Shown in pieces: positions 22,382-33,821 of a DNA stretch of 64,000 bases (position 1 is its first letter; each line of letters opens with the position of its first letter). A program made the position numbers and the translations under genes. Below the pieces are notes generated by a model, which saw only the letters and a program-made list of their open reading frames with translations, made no database searches and was not told the DNA's origin. The stretch comes from Trifolium pratense (lineage: Eukaryota > Streptophyta > Magnoliopsida > Fabales > Fabaceae): positions 47,666,015-47,730,014 of the forward strand of contig NC_060060.1 of assembly GCF_020283565.1 (NCBI RefSeq). The letters are read 5' to 3'.

Positions 22382-24473
22382 TGTAACACCCCGAACTAAC
22401 TACCCTTAAAAACGTGATCTTAAAAACTTTTTAAAGATAAGTAGCCGGAGCGCTACGGAAAAACATTTTCAAAAACGATCGTGCACATGACACGAAACGT
22501 CGCAGCGGAAAACATAACATAAAGGATTTTCAAAGCAATGAACAAAATAGTTCAAAAGATAAATCATTAACATAAAACATAAGTTAAGATGTTCGCATCG
22601 ATATACGACGGAATACAAACGATCCCCGACTCGATGTTACAAACTACCAGAGCACTAATATACATCTCAACCAACTAAACTTAACAAAACTATACAAAGG
22701 TAGCCTACACTAGCTCCTCACCAAAAGTGCTCCACACCAAAACGATCTACAGCTAAAGCTCGATCGAAACCTCGACCTGAATACCTGAACCCCCAAAGGT
22801 CCAGCACATAACAAATAGGTAGAGAGTTAGTAAACATAATCACATACATACGAATATAGAAACGCACCTATATTCAACCTATCACATAATACTAACTCAC
22901 ACACATGCTTCCATAAGCAACACACCAGATAACACATACTCACAAATACACAACCAGATAGTTTCGCGTCGTTTCGGACCACACAAAGAACTCACATAAC
23001 ACATAACACATAATTGCACATTTACTCAAATGCGACTAATGCCAAACATTCAATGTCATGCCAACCTAGACACGACTAATGCATGTGGTACCATCTTCTT
23101 TATCAAGGAACTTACCATTGATATCCTTCTTTATTGGACAAGTCCAATATCCTTCTTTATCAGACAAGTCTGATATCCCTAAGTAATGCATGAATTTATG
23201 AATGTCATGCATTTACCAAACATATGATAATCACGTAGCACGAAGCTACAGCTCACTACATGGATAACATAATCCATTAAACTTCTTTATCAGACAAACT
23301 GATATTCTTCTTTATCGGACAACCCGATATACAAAAATACATATACTTCTTTGACATTTTATATAAATGCCATTACACAACACAATTATTAAACATGTAT
23401 CAACAATCATGCAAGGATACCCTTAAACCATGTTACAAGTGCCTAATTGCATTTAAAACAATTATCAAAAAGTTGCTGTCACAGAGCTGTTCGCTGAGCG
23501 AATCCGTAGCGAACCCGTAGCGAACACGTAGCGAACACGTTCGCTGTAGCGAACAGGTAGCGAACTACATCAGAGGGTTACAGGTACATGGCGAACATGT
23601 AGCGAACACGTAGCGAACTTATTCGCTAAGCGAATCCGTAGCGAATCCATAGCGAACTTATTCGCTAAGCGAATCCGTAGCGAATCCGTAGCGAACTACA
23701 CCAGAAAATATCTGTTCTTGAGTTTCTAAGGCGGTTTAACATTGATTCCACTCAAAAATACATCTAAACATGTTATAAATGCATAACAAGTGATCAATCA
23801 TGTATATACCATACATATATACATGAATCAACAATCAAAAACACCAAAACACATCACACATACAAAATCATGTCAATTTCTTGCAAAATAAGCAAAGTTG
23901 CATAAACATGCAAAACCATCATCAAACATAAACATATTCCCTCCTAGATGTTCATTAAGCATACTAAGATGAAAAGACATGTTTATGATAAAGAAACTTC
24001 ACCCAAAACCCCAAAGAAATTGGATGAGAGAGTTTAGGAATGGAGGCTAGACACCTCCCCTCTCTTGGATCACCCAAGCTTATGCTTAACCACTCTCACC
24101 TTAGATTGAATGATGATTCTTGCCTCTAAACCTCTTCTCCTTGCTCGAGTTCTTCTTGCCAAAACCCTAGCTTAGCTTGTTCTTGCTCCTAAGCTTACAA
24201 CTTCTAACTTCTCATGAAAAATGAATTGTGAAACTATTCATGGCTTTGACTTGGTTACTTATACTACTCTCCAATTCTCTTGGTTCAAGCCCAACTTGCC
24301 TAAGCCCACTAAGCTTCTATCACACGCCCAAGCCCACTAACACGACAAAGGTTTCGCTCACAAACTTATGTTCGCGATAAATAATCATAGGTCGCGTAAA
24401 TAAATATTTAACACTAACCCAAAATATATGCAAATATATAAAATATCGATTTACTAAAAATCGGGTCGTTACA
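22382..24473 (-). repeat. 5' LTR of the gag-only element
   Basis: 2092 bp, near-identical to 19169-21271. One 11-bp unit shorter. Confidence 0.94.
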
Positions 24474-24976
24474 CAATGTATCAGGTGGACTTGGTTTTGT
24501 GAATTTGCACCCCTCGTGCATTATTCACTTTTAATATATTTTTTGCTTCTTCAAAAAAATGATGATATGAACCTTCACACTCTTTTATAGTTTATGCTTG
24601 ACTAAATTGTTTTGGTGAAGCCAAGTTATGCATATTACTTTTTTTTTTGTTACAGTTATGCATATTACTTTATTAATGTTATGTGGTATTTTGTCCGTCT
24701 AAAATGTGATGTTTTTCGCTTTTTAGTTTTGTCCCAAAATTTTGGTTTTTTTAAGAAACCAATGTACAATGAATAATGTTTTACCATTTGTACCCTTGCA
24801 AAAACTAATACATTCATTAAATGAATTTTTATTTCTTAATAATAAAGTAAGAGTAAAAAGGACATAACTTATTAATCTCTATTCTTTCTTAATCAATGTG
24901 CAAAACTCTACAAGGAGCAAAGTTTTTGACCGGAGGGAGTAAAACTTTGACAATAATTGTTAAATATCTATGACTT
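24474..24976. other. Duplicated spacer with a decayed Stowaway-like MITE
   Basis: Same sequence as 29360-29860 and 48033-48466. The stretch from about 24689 (TTTTGTCCGTCTAAAATG) to 24943 (GACCGGAGGGAGTA) resembles a degraded Stowaway MITE with CTCCCTCCG-type ends. No gene. Confidence 0.5.
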
Positions 24977-25220
24977 TGTTAAGAAGTTTCATGTCGGTTG
25001 CGAGATAGTCTGAATATGTGTTTATAAACTAGAGTCAATTGTCACCTTACAAACCAGTTTTGTAAGGATGAGTAAGACTCAATACTCAATTTAAGATGGT
25101 ATCAGAGCCTCTTCACGATTCGCTAGGCCGCCTGCTATCAATTTCTGATCGAGGCCATCCACCATTTATATCCGTCTTCCAAGCCCAATAGCGATGAAGT
25201 GTGTTAAGAAGTCCCACGTG
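24977..25220 (+). mobile_element. TRIM-like miniature LTR element, second LTR truncated
   Basis: A first LTR-like segment starts TGTTAAGAAG at 24977. It is followed by a tRNA-iMet primer site, TGGTATCAGAGCC, at 25097-25109, a roughly 90-bp interior, and the start of a second TGTTAAGAAG at 25202. That second LTR is cut off by the MITE at 25221. Copies are at 48467-48710 and, decayed, at 29862-30046. Confidence 0.65.
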
Positions 25221-25624
25221 CTTAAATGGAGTTTTGACCCCTCAAGTTTTTATAATTGTGTGATTTTGGCCTACCAAACTTCAATTGTGCGATTTTAACT
25301 TTTAAATTTCAATTGCTCGATTTTAGACCGCCAAGTTTACCCCTTTTACATTTGCTAGTCCCCGTTGATATTTTTTACTAAAATTTCTTATGTAGCATTT
25401 TAAAATTAAAAAAATATTTTTAAAATAAATAAAAAATGTTTTTAAAATTTAATATATGTTTTAAAATTTTAAAACATTTATAAAATAGAAATATTTGTTT
25501 TATTATCGAGCAATTGAAACTTGAGGGCTAAAATTGAACAATTGTAAAATTTAAGGGGTTAAAATCACACATTTAAAATTTAGGGGACCAAAATCGCACA
25601 ATTGTAAAACTTGAGAGTCAAAAC
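25221..25624. mobile_element. Foldback MITE, copy 1
   Basis: Terminal inverted repeats start CTTAAATGGAGTTTTGACCC and end GAGTCAAAACTGCACTTAAG; arms of about 100 bases can pair. Other copies are at 30047-30460 and 48711-49124. Family not identified and the target duplication is not clear. Confidence 0.7.
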
Positions 25625-26188
25625 TGCACTTAAGACAATATCTCTCTATGTTGAATTTATATTAAAACAATAAGTAAATTCTAATATGGATCACTTCGTC
25701 AAGTGGTTCATGGTGGACCGGTTATGAATAACATTATAACAAATACGAATTTTATAAAATCCACTATTAGATTGAAAGTTTATATCATATAGATCATCCA
25801 TAGAAAAATTTAGAAAAATTGTACCAAAAAAAAAAGAAAATTTTAGAAAAATTGAAAATCATTTTATATGTTATTGAGACTCGTCAAAAAAGTGAGGTGA
25901 ACTAAAGTGAGGTGACGTGACAAAAAATAGTTAACATTAATTGATTGATAGTATAAAATTATTTTATACTATGGTTACATATTTTTTTTTTCTCATAAAT
26001 AAATTAGGCGACCCTTTAAATAAATGGTAAAAAATATGCAATGTCCACCCTGTCCCACTAAACTATTCATTTGGTTTGCCTTGAAATGAAATCACAAAGT
26101 AAAGTTTGTTTTGAAACAGTCCTAACCTCCGCTCTAACCTTCGTCGTTGCCGCTCCTTTCTCACAACCACGCCACGCAGCAAGGAATT
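25625..26188. other. Upstream region of PPR2
   Basis: Holds one arm of a decayed foldback element (25680-25870), a TGACGTGAC motif at 25913-25921 shared with the PPR3 and PPR4 upstream regions, and the leader. An upstream ATG at 26086 opens a 51-codon frame ending at 26241, overlapping the PPR2 start in another frame. Confidence 0.6.
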
Positions 26189-27820
26189 ATGTCGCCTATG
26201 AGATTAACAAGGTTTCTTTCAAAACCCTCTTTACTTCCTAACTTTTTCACTTTCAGATTTTTGTCTCATTTTCACAATGTTAGTGATGTTGTTGATGATG
26301 ATTCTATTTACATGTTCAATCGAATGCTAAATATGCGAAAAACCCCTTCCATTATTGAATTTAACAAGATTTTAAGTTCCCTTGTTAAAACAAAGAACAA
26401 TTACTCAACTGTTATTTCCCTTTTCCAACAAATGGAATTCCGTGGAACAATTAGGCCTAACATTATTACTATGTCCATTTTAATCAATTGTTACTGTCAT
26501 ATAGGTCAAATGACTTATGCATTTTCTCTATTGGGAAAGATTCTTAAGATGGGTTATCAGCCGGATGTCGTAACCTTGACAACCCTTATAAAAGGCCTTT
26601 GTCTTAATAATGACATTCAGAAAGCATTGTACTTTCATGATGATCTTATCGCTAAGGGTTTTCAGCTCAACCAGGTTAGTTACGGGACATTGATCAATGG
26701 GTTGTGTAAAATGGGACATACAACACCTGCCCTCCAACTGTTGACAAGACTCGAACAAGGATCAGTAAAGCCTAATTTGGTAATTTACAGTACAATCATT
26801 GATAGCATGTGCAAAGATAAGCTTGTAGATGATGCTTGTCAATTATTTTCTGAAATGGTTATCAAGGGTATTTCGCCTACTGTTGTCACTTATAGGGCTC
26901 TAATCTATGGTTTTTGTATTGTCAGTCAATTAAAACAAGCTGTTGTTTTATTGAACGAAATGGTATTGAGAAACATCAACCCAGATGTTTATAGCTTTAC
27001 TATATTGATTGATGCGTTTTGTAAAGAGGGAAAGATGAAAGAAGCTAAAAGTATGTTAGCTGTGATGATGAAACAAGCTGTTGATGATGTAGTTACTTAT
27101 AATACTTTAATGGATGGGTTCTGCCTTCGTAATGAAGTGAAAAAGGCAATACATATATTTAACACTATGATTCAAAGGGGAGTGATGCCCGATGTTAAGA
27201 GCTACAGTATTATGATCAATGGGTTCTGTAAGAGTGAAATGGTGGATGAAGCCATCAAACTCTTTGAAGAAATGTATTTAAAAAATATTATTCCTAATAC
27301 AGTAACATACAACACTCTTATTGATGGCTTGTGCAAATCAGGGAGAATTGCATATGCTTGGGAGCTTGTAGATGAGATGTGTGACAGAGGCCAACCGCCC
27401 AATGTAATCACCTACAATTCCTTCTTGCACACTTTGTGCAAAAATCATGAACTTGACAAGGCAATTGCATTAGTCAAGAAAATTAACGACCAAGGTATCA
27501 TGCCAAATTTGTACACGTACAGTACCCTAATTGATGGACTTTGCAAAGGTGGGAGGCTTAATGATGCACTAAAGGTTTTTAATGATCTTTTGGCTAAAGG
27601 ATACAATCTAGATGTCGTAACGTACACAACTATGATTTGTGGACTTTGTAATGAGGGCTTGTTTGAAGAAGCATTTGTTTTGCTGTCAAAAATGGAAGAT
27701 AAGGGCTGCTTTCCTGATGCTGTCACTTTTGAAATAATGATTTGTGCACTCTTCGAAAGCGGTGAGAATGATAAAGCAGAGAAACTTCTACGTGAAATGA
27801 TTGCTAGAGGTCTACTATAA
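26189..27820 (+). CDS. PPR2: restorer-of-fertility-like PPR protein
   Basis: Intronless, 543 residues from ATG 26189 (MSPMRLTRFLSKPS). The frame is open upstream from a TTG, but the conserved methionine of the paralogues is this one. Residues 1-45 are basic and hydroxylated, fitting a mitochondrial presequence. From about residue 50 there are 14 P-class PPR motifs of 35 residues, each a helix pair such as VVTYNTLMDGFCLRNEVKKA, with no E, DYW or SMR domain. P-class RFL proteins bind mitochondrial RNAs and often steer cleavage or block translation of CMS-linked transcripts; that role here is inferred. One codon is missing in motif 7 relative to PPR3 (KQAVDD for KQGMKPD), so that motif has 34 residues. 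It stands alone, with no operon context. Confidence 0.95.
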   Translation: MSPMRLTRFLSKPSLLPNFFTFRFLSHFHNVSDVVDDDSIYMFNRMLNMRKTPSIIEFNKILSSLVKTKNNYSTVISLFQQMEFRGTIRPNIITMSILINCYCHIGQMTYAFSLLGKILKMGYQPDVVTLTTLIKGLCLNNDIQKALYFHDDLIAKGFQLNQVSYGTLINGLCKMGHTTPALQLLTRLEQGSVKPNLVIYSTIIDSMCKDKLVDDACQLFSEMVIKGISPTVVTYRALIYGFCIVSQLKQAVVLLNEMVLRNINPDVYSFTILIDAFCKEGKMKEAKSMLAVMMKQAVDDVVTYNTLMDGFCLRNEVKKAIHIFNTMIQRGVMPDVKSYSIMINGFCKSEMVDEAIKLFEEMYLKNIIPNTVTYNTLIDGLCKSGRIAYAWELVDEMCDRGQPPNVITYNSFLHTLCKNHELDKAIALVKKINDQGIMPNLYTYSTLIDGLCKGGRLNDALKVFNDLLAKGYNLDVVTYTTMICGLCNEGLFEEAFVLLSKMEDKGCFPDAVTFEIMICALFESGENDKAEKLLREMIARGLL

Positions 27821-29861
27821 GAGCAATACTCGGTATAACGCTCTCTTGTTACATGTCGTTATTTTCAATTTTTATGATAATCTTCGTGAAATGATTGCTT
27901 ATCAGTTATTTGTTTACTGTTATTAAATTACTGTGGTAATAGTGATAGTTGTATTTTCTGTTTTGAGTTTTCTATTACACCTTATTGTGTATCGGTAATT
28001 GTTCAATGCCCGATATATGTAGTGTTAGAAATACCAGAGTTACCAGATCTCTTGATTGTACAACCTCGATTTCCCATCATTTCTTCGTTTTTCATTGAAA
28101 ACTGATAGTATTACAGGTATTAAATTGTTATATGTGGATCCATTCCAAGGAGTTTAGGTTTGTAATGGTCTTGTTGCTACTGATTGTTGGGGATATCTAA
28201 TGTTTATAAATAATCAGGGCTTAAGTGGTAGTTTATTAGGATAGCCGTCCAATCTCTCTAAGCATCGAGCCTTTTCTTTTCTCAGCTTCCTTTATCATTA
28301 TGCCGTTTTCCTATTTAGAGTGAGCAGCATAATATGAGAGAACTTTGAATAATTTTCTAATGCTAATTCAACAAGAAAATATACTTGTTATTCAACAGGT
28401 TAGAAGCTTGGTTGAGGATGGTGCTTTACTTCATATATGGTTTTGGCTGCAATATACTTGCAAATTATGCAGTCGAAGATGTGTTCATTTTTTTGAAGTC
28501 TCTAATAACAAGTCACATCATAGAGTGGAACATAAACATGAGCATTTTTTCCCTGCTTCCACTATTGTTATCTAGGAAGCTACAATCATGGAAACTACAG
28601 CTCTATGTTTTTGTTGGACTACTACTACTACTATATGTCCCAGTAAATATGATTATCTCTCAGTATTGTCTAATTTGTAATTCTGGAATTCCAACTTGAT
28701 ATGATATTATATGTATTTTTACCTTTGTTCTGAAGGGTTCTGCTGCTAATTGTGAACAATGGACCTTGTAACATTATTTTCTTAAGCTTTTTGATGAAAT
28801 GTATAATACTTTCTGGTGAGGTGCTGAAGAAGTTGGTTTTCAAATGTCAAAAGATGGAATTTGAATACTGCACTAATTGGCTTAATGAGCCGAATAGACG
28901 AGTTTCAATTAATTAATTTCAGGTGAAGTAACAGTTGAATGTATGTAACATTGAGGTCTATTTGACTATAATCATAGACTTGGATGCTTCTTTCTTACAG
29001 TTGCATATAATGTTCTTTCTTGCATAGATTTTGATGCAAGAGTTCTATGTAGATAGAACCCTTCGATTTGCGAATGTATAAAAAAATGTGTTTTTACATG
29101 TATACTTCAGAAATAACTTTTGGTTACTTGTTAAATATTCGGTTTATGACTTGAGAACATAAGTAATGCAGTGGTTAATTTTTCCTTAATATAATGTTAT
29201 TTTTTTAGTGTAAATTTTACACTAATAAATATTCAGTTTCTAAAAACCAAATTTTTGCGCGCTAGAGGGGCCTAAAAGAAACATTCGGGGCATAAAGAGA
29301 AGTCATCTGTATTCTTTTGTAGTAGGGAGGCTGTTAGTTGTTTTGTTGTTCCTGCAATGTATCAGGTGGACTTGGTTTTGTGAATTTGCACCCCTCGTGC
29401 ATTATTCACTTTTAATATATTTTTTGCTTCTTCAAAAAAATGATGATATGAACCTTCACACTCTTTTATAGTTTATGCTTGACTAAATTGTTTTGGTGAA
29501 GCCAAGTTATGCATATTACTTCTTTTTTTTATTGGATACAGTTATGTATATTACTTTATTATTAATGTTATGTGGTATTTTGTCCGTCTAAAATCTGATC
29601 TTTTTGGCTTTTTAGTTTTGTCCCAAAATTTTAGTCTTTTTAAGAAACCAATGTACAATGAATAATGTTTTACCATTTGTACCCTTGCAAAAACTAATAC
29701 ATTCATTAAATGAATTTTTTCTTTCTTAATAATAAAGTAAGGGTAAAAATGACATAACTTATTAATCTCTATTCTTTCTTAATCAATGTGCAAAACTCTA
29801 CAAGGAGCAAAGTTTTTGACCGGAGGGAGTAAAAATTTGACAATAATTGTTAAATATTTAT
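27821..29861. other. Downstream region of PPR2, no convincing gene
   Basis: Shares blocks with the DNA after PPR1, PPR3 and PPR4. Frames at 28345-28699 are short, AT-rich and not conserved in the paralogous copy after PPR4 (about 52230-52560), so I do not call a gene. A decayed Stowaway-like stretch lies at about 29575-29830. Confidence 0.6.
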
Positions 29862-30046
29862 GAGTCAATTGTCACCTTACAAACTAGTTTTGTAAGGATG
29901 AGTTAGACTCAATACTCAATTTAAGATGATATTAGAGCCTCTTCACGATTCGCTAGGCCGCCTGCTATCAATTTATGATCGGGGTCATCCACCATTTATA
30001 TCCGTCCCCCAAGCCAGTGATGAAGTGTGTTAAGAAGTCCCACGTG
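29862..30046 (+). mobile_element. Decayed TRIM remnant in the PPR2-PPR3 spacer
   Basis: Counterpart of 24977-25220 with the first part of the LTR deleted and the primer site mutated to TGATATTAGAGCC. Ends at TGTTAAGAAG next to the MITE. Confidence 0.6.
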
Positions 30047-30460
30047 CTTAAATGGAGTTTTGACCCCTCAAGTTTTTATAATTGTGTGATTTTGGCCTCC
30101 CAAACTTCAATTGTGCGATTTTAACTTTTTAATTTCAATTGCTCGATTTTAGACCGCCAAGTTTACCCCTTTTGCATTTGCTAGTCCCAGTTGATATTTT
30201 TTACTAAAATTTCTTATGTGGCATTTTAAAATTAAAAAAATATTTTTAAAATAAATAAAAAATGTTTTTAAAATTTAATATATGTTTTAAAATTTTAAAA
30301 CATTTATAAAATAGAAATATTTGTTTTAAAATCGAGCAATTGAAACTTGAGGGCTAAAATCGAACAATTATAAAAATTTAGGGGTTAAAATCACACATTT
30401 AAAATTTAGGGGACCAAAATCGCACAATTGTAAAACTTGAGGGTCAAAATTGCACTTAAG
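30047..30460. mobile_element. Foldback MITE, copy 2
   Basis: CTTAAATGGAGTTTTGACCC to GCACTTAAG, same family as 25221-25624. Followed by a T-run/A-run block at 30470-30520 that itself can fold. Confidence 0.7.
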
Positions 30461-30550
30461 ACAATTATTATTTTTTTTTTAATTTTTTTTTTATTTTTTT
30501 CGAAAAAAAAAAAAAAAAAAAATTTATATTAAAATAATATGTAAATTCAA

Positions 30551-30892
30551 ATATGGACCACTTCGTCAAGTGGTCCATGGTGGACCAGTTATGAATAACA
30601 TTATAACGAATACGAATTTTACAAAATTCATTGTTAGATTGAAAGTTTATATCATATAGATCATCCATAGAAAAATTTAGAAAAGTTGTACCAAAAAAAA
30701 ATTAGAAAAATTGAAAATAATTTTATATGTTATTGAGACCCATTAAGATTTATAAAATGATTTTCAATTTTTCTAAATTTTTTTATGGATGATCTATATG
30801 ATATAAACTTTCAATCTAACGGTAAATTTTATAAAATTCGTATTCGATAGATCACTTGTCCACGGTGAACCACTTGTGAAAGCGGTCCACCG
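30551..30892. mobile_element. Long-arm foldback element
   Basis: The left arm (from TGGACCACTTCGTCAAGTGG) and right arm (ending CCACTTGTGAAAGCGGTCCA) are inverted copies over about 150 bases, including GATCATCCATAGAAAAATTTAG and its complement. The equivalent places upstream of PPR2 and PPR4 keep only one arm. Family unknown. Confidence 0.6.
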
Positions 30893-31849
30893 CCTAAAAC
30901 AATAAGTTGTATCTCTAATGGTTACATTAGAAGTAGACATCTATTAGGTGATATCTGTTTTGATATTTTGATTGGTGTTCTGCTTATATACGATGCCTTT
31001 ATATTGTAATTCATCTTTTATCGGTCTTTATTTGTCTTGTTTAATTAATAATATTACATTTTTCGTTCAAAAAAAAACTTAATTTTTGCATTATTGGTAA
31101 ACTTTTCATTTGCTTTGAAGTTTGACAGTAAAAACAAAATACAAAATCCAACCAACTCGGTAGTTACCCATTTAGTTTACAATGATACACACACCACCGT
31201 AGCATATAGCAGAAGTAGATAACAGAATCTATCTTCGTTGGATAAGAAATTTTCCCACTTTCGCAAAAGCCTTGTGGCTTCTAACAATGGCTTCTTCAGT
31301 TACTTCTTCTTTTCAAATCAGGTTCAAAAACCTATTACTCTCTCTTTCATTCTTCATTCTCTTTGTACCATTTCATTTCACTTTTTTTTTTGTTCAATAA
31401 TGGTTACATGGATTTTAAGTGTTGAATTGTAACGAAAGAAAAAGTACCAATTTTTGAAAATTTAGTTACCCTTTTTCTTAGAACATATAAAGTCTCAAAC
31501 TTTAAGAAAACCCAACATTTTTAACTCTCTTAAAGTTTCAATTTGTGAATGTGTGTGTTATTTTTTATATATTATTTCTTCATTTTTGTTTTTGTTTTTG
31601 TTTTTGTTTTTGTCAAGCTATTTCTTCATGTTTTAATTGGGTCAAAAGGGTTATATAATTAATTGCTGGTTCAAGCAATTTATGGGTCTTTGTTGAATTT
31701 GAATGTAATGAATGATGATGAATGATGTAGTTGTGGATAACAGTCTTGTTAATGTTTCATTGGAATTCAATGAAATGGATGTTGCACTAAAGATGTTTGA
31801 TGAAATGCTTGTTAGTAGCATTATTTTGGATTTTAACATTGTTAGTGAG
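30893..31849. other. Spacer, no gene seen
   Basis: AT-rich. An A tail at about 31070 after ATTACATTTTTCGTTC could mark the 3' end of an old retroposon. A 64-codon frame at 31238-31432 has no recognisable feature. TTTTTG simple repeat at 31587-31615. Confidence 0.45.
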
Positions 31850-32020
31850 CTATGAAGCATGGACACGGAGACCGGACATGACACAAACACTGACACGTCA
31901 ACGCCGATAATAATTCAATGTAAACATAAGTGTCGGTGTCGTATCGCTGTGTCGGTATCAGACACCACGCATCCAACACCGGGACACACATCTAATCTAA
32001 GAAGTGTTTGTGCTTCATAG
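31850..32020. mobile_element. hAT-type MITE
   Basis: 171 bp with terminal inverted repeats CTATGAAGCA and TGCTTCATAG. Flanked by an 8-base near-duplication, TTAGTGAG at 31842-31849 and CTAGTGAG at 32021-32028 (7 of 8 match). The interior holds many GACAC/GTGTC steps that pair across the element. Confidence 0.82.
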
Positions 32021-32319
32021 CTAGTGAGGTGTACAAGTTTGCAAAAAAGCTAATTTCAATGTGCATGTTTTCTCATTTGGCTAACAGAACAGGGAACTCG
32101 GGATGGAATGGTTCATGTAAAATACTTCTTCAAAAAAATTATTCATGTAAAATATATTTGTGCTTTTACTATAAAAGAAAAAAAAAAAAAAAATTTGGGA
32201 GATTATTGATTTTGGAGTTTATTATTTTGGCTACATTTTGGTTTCTTTTATGTTATAGTTGGATGTTTAACTTTACTTCTGAAAATTACACTTTAATTTC
32301 GTAAATTGATGTACTTTCT

Positions 32320-32935
32320 CATTTAGTTGATTAGGAGGAAATAGGAATAATTGTGTATGGAATGGAGAGAAGGAAATAGGACAACAACTTGGTAACAAGG
32401 CACTGCACTTGTGGGAAGAATGGAGAACTGCTCAAAATATGAGAAACCAAGCTACACAAACTGTCATGGTACAGCAGCAAATACAGTGGCATAAACCAAG
32501 CTTTTGTTGGTTTAAATGTAACGTAGACGCGGGATTTCACAATGTGCACGGAAAGACAAGCATGGGGTGGTGTATTCGTGATCATGATGGTCGTTTTGTA
32601 GTGGCAGGAACCTCTTGGAAGTACGGTAATCGCTCTATCATTGAAGGAGAGGTATGGCTTTACTTGATGCTATGAAGGAAGTGGAACGCATAGGCCTAAC
32701 AAATGTCATTTTTGAAACCGACTTCAAAAGTGTTGTTGATGACATCCATCGACGAGTCAATGGCATCTTCGATTTAGCTCTTTAATTGTAATGACAAGCG
32801 AACTCGGTTGCTCATAAGCTTGCTAGAGCGGCTGTTTCATGGCCTCGTCGCTATATCTTTGATTTGCCACCTACTTGTATTGATACTTTATTAGTTAATG
32901 AAATGATGAGTTTCCTGTTGTAAGAAAAAAAAAAG
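32320..32935 (+). pseudogene. LINE-derived RNase H (RVT_3) relic
   Basis: The frame at 32409-32675 encodes WFKCNVDAGFHN, then GKTSMGWCIRDHDGRF, typical of the RNase H-like C terminus of plant LINE pol. After a frameshift near 32650 the similarity continues (ETDFKSVVDDIHRRVNG, then ARAAVSWPRRYIFDLPPTCI). It ends in an A-rich tail at about 32922. Reverse transcriptase is absent, so this is a 5'-truncated LINE copy. Confidence 0.78.
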
Positions 32936-33821
32936 TGTACAGCTATAAATTTTCTAAGTAACAACCATACTCATTATCTCCAGGACATTTAAAATTTTAA
33001 ATATTTTTTTAAGTATTGGTCTACGATGAACAACTTCTAAAATTTTCCTAACTTCAATAAAAGAAATTATAAGGTGACAAAATAAGGTTGGATCTTTTCT
33101 TATTGTTGTTAATACCGGCAAGACCAGCCAGATGATGTCTGCTGGTTGGTAGTGAGAGGACTTGTAGTACCTGCATATCCAAAAGAAAAGGAGGCGCTGA
33201 TTAAAAAACAATCATTTGATTTTCTTACTCTCCCTTAGCAACCAGAGGGAAAGGAGTCTATCGATCCGCCTAGCTTTGGTAGATTTTTCCCAACACAATC
33301 CATAGAAATTCATGAATCCCTTGGTGGATAAGAATCATAAGATGGTGTTCATTTGTAATTTTCGTTGTTTATCGATTTGAGTTAGACCGTTTCAATAAAA
33401 TCATAATTATCCAAAACAAAAAAAAAAAGAAGATAAAATATGGTGAAATATGGTTAATATACTGGTTTAATTTTAACAATTAGAAATAAATATTCTTTAA
33501 ACTATCATTAATTATTTCATTGTTAGCTGGTAAACAACAATAAATAAAAAATATAATGGAGATGCACTCACCGTGTAAAATAGTTTACCAAGATTATCTA
33601 ATATAAAAAACCTTCAACTTAACTTGTTATATCAAAGAAGTGAGGTGAAGTAAAGTGACGTGACAAAAAAATAGTTAACAATCGATAGTATAAAATTATT
33701 TTATATTATGGTTACATATTTTTTTTCTCATAAATAAATTAGGCACCCTTTAAATAAATGGTAAAAAATATGCAATGTCCACCCTGTCCTAAACTATTCA
33801 TTTGGTTTGCCTTGAAATGAA
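32936..33821. other. Spacer and upstream region of PPR3, no gene
   Basis: 33241-33425 ends in an A run and may be a retroposon tail. 33630-33821 matches the PPR2 and PPR4 upstream regions and has the TGACGTGAC motif at 33656-33664. Confidence 0.5.

Larger units (their letters stand above)
19169..24473 (-). mobile_element. Gag-only non-autonomous LTR retrotransposon (TR-GAG type)
   Basis: LTRs 19169-21271 (2103 bp) and 22382-24473 (2092 bp); target duplication CAATG at 19164-19168 and 24474-24478. The sister unit at 39783 and the PPR2 spacer near 29356 show the empty site. On the minus strand the primer site TGGTATCAGAGCAGG follows the 5' LTR by five bases, and a tract AAGGGGGGTAGAG precedes the 3' LTR. 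The 1.1-kb interior encodes Gag but no protease, reverse transcriptase or integrase. The LTRs differ by one 11-bp repeat unit and about two bases, so the insertion is recent. Confidence 0.95.

Noticed and set aside
28345..28699. Two overlapping frames of 76 and 104 codons after PPR2
   Set aside because: The paralogous sequence after PPR4 has indels and stops; no recognisable domain.
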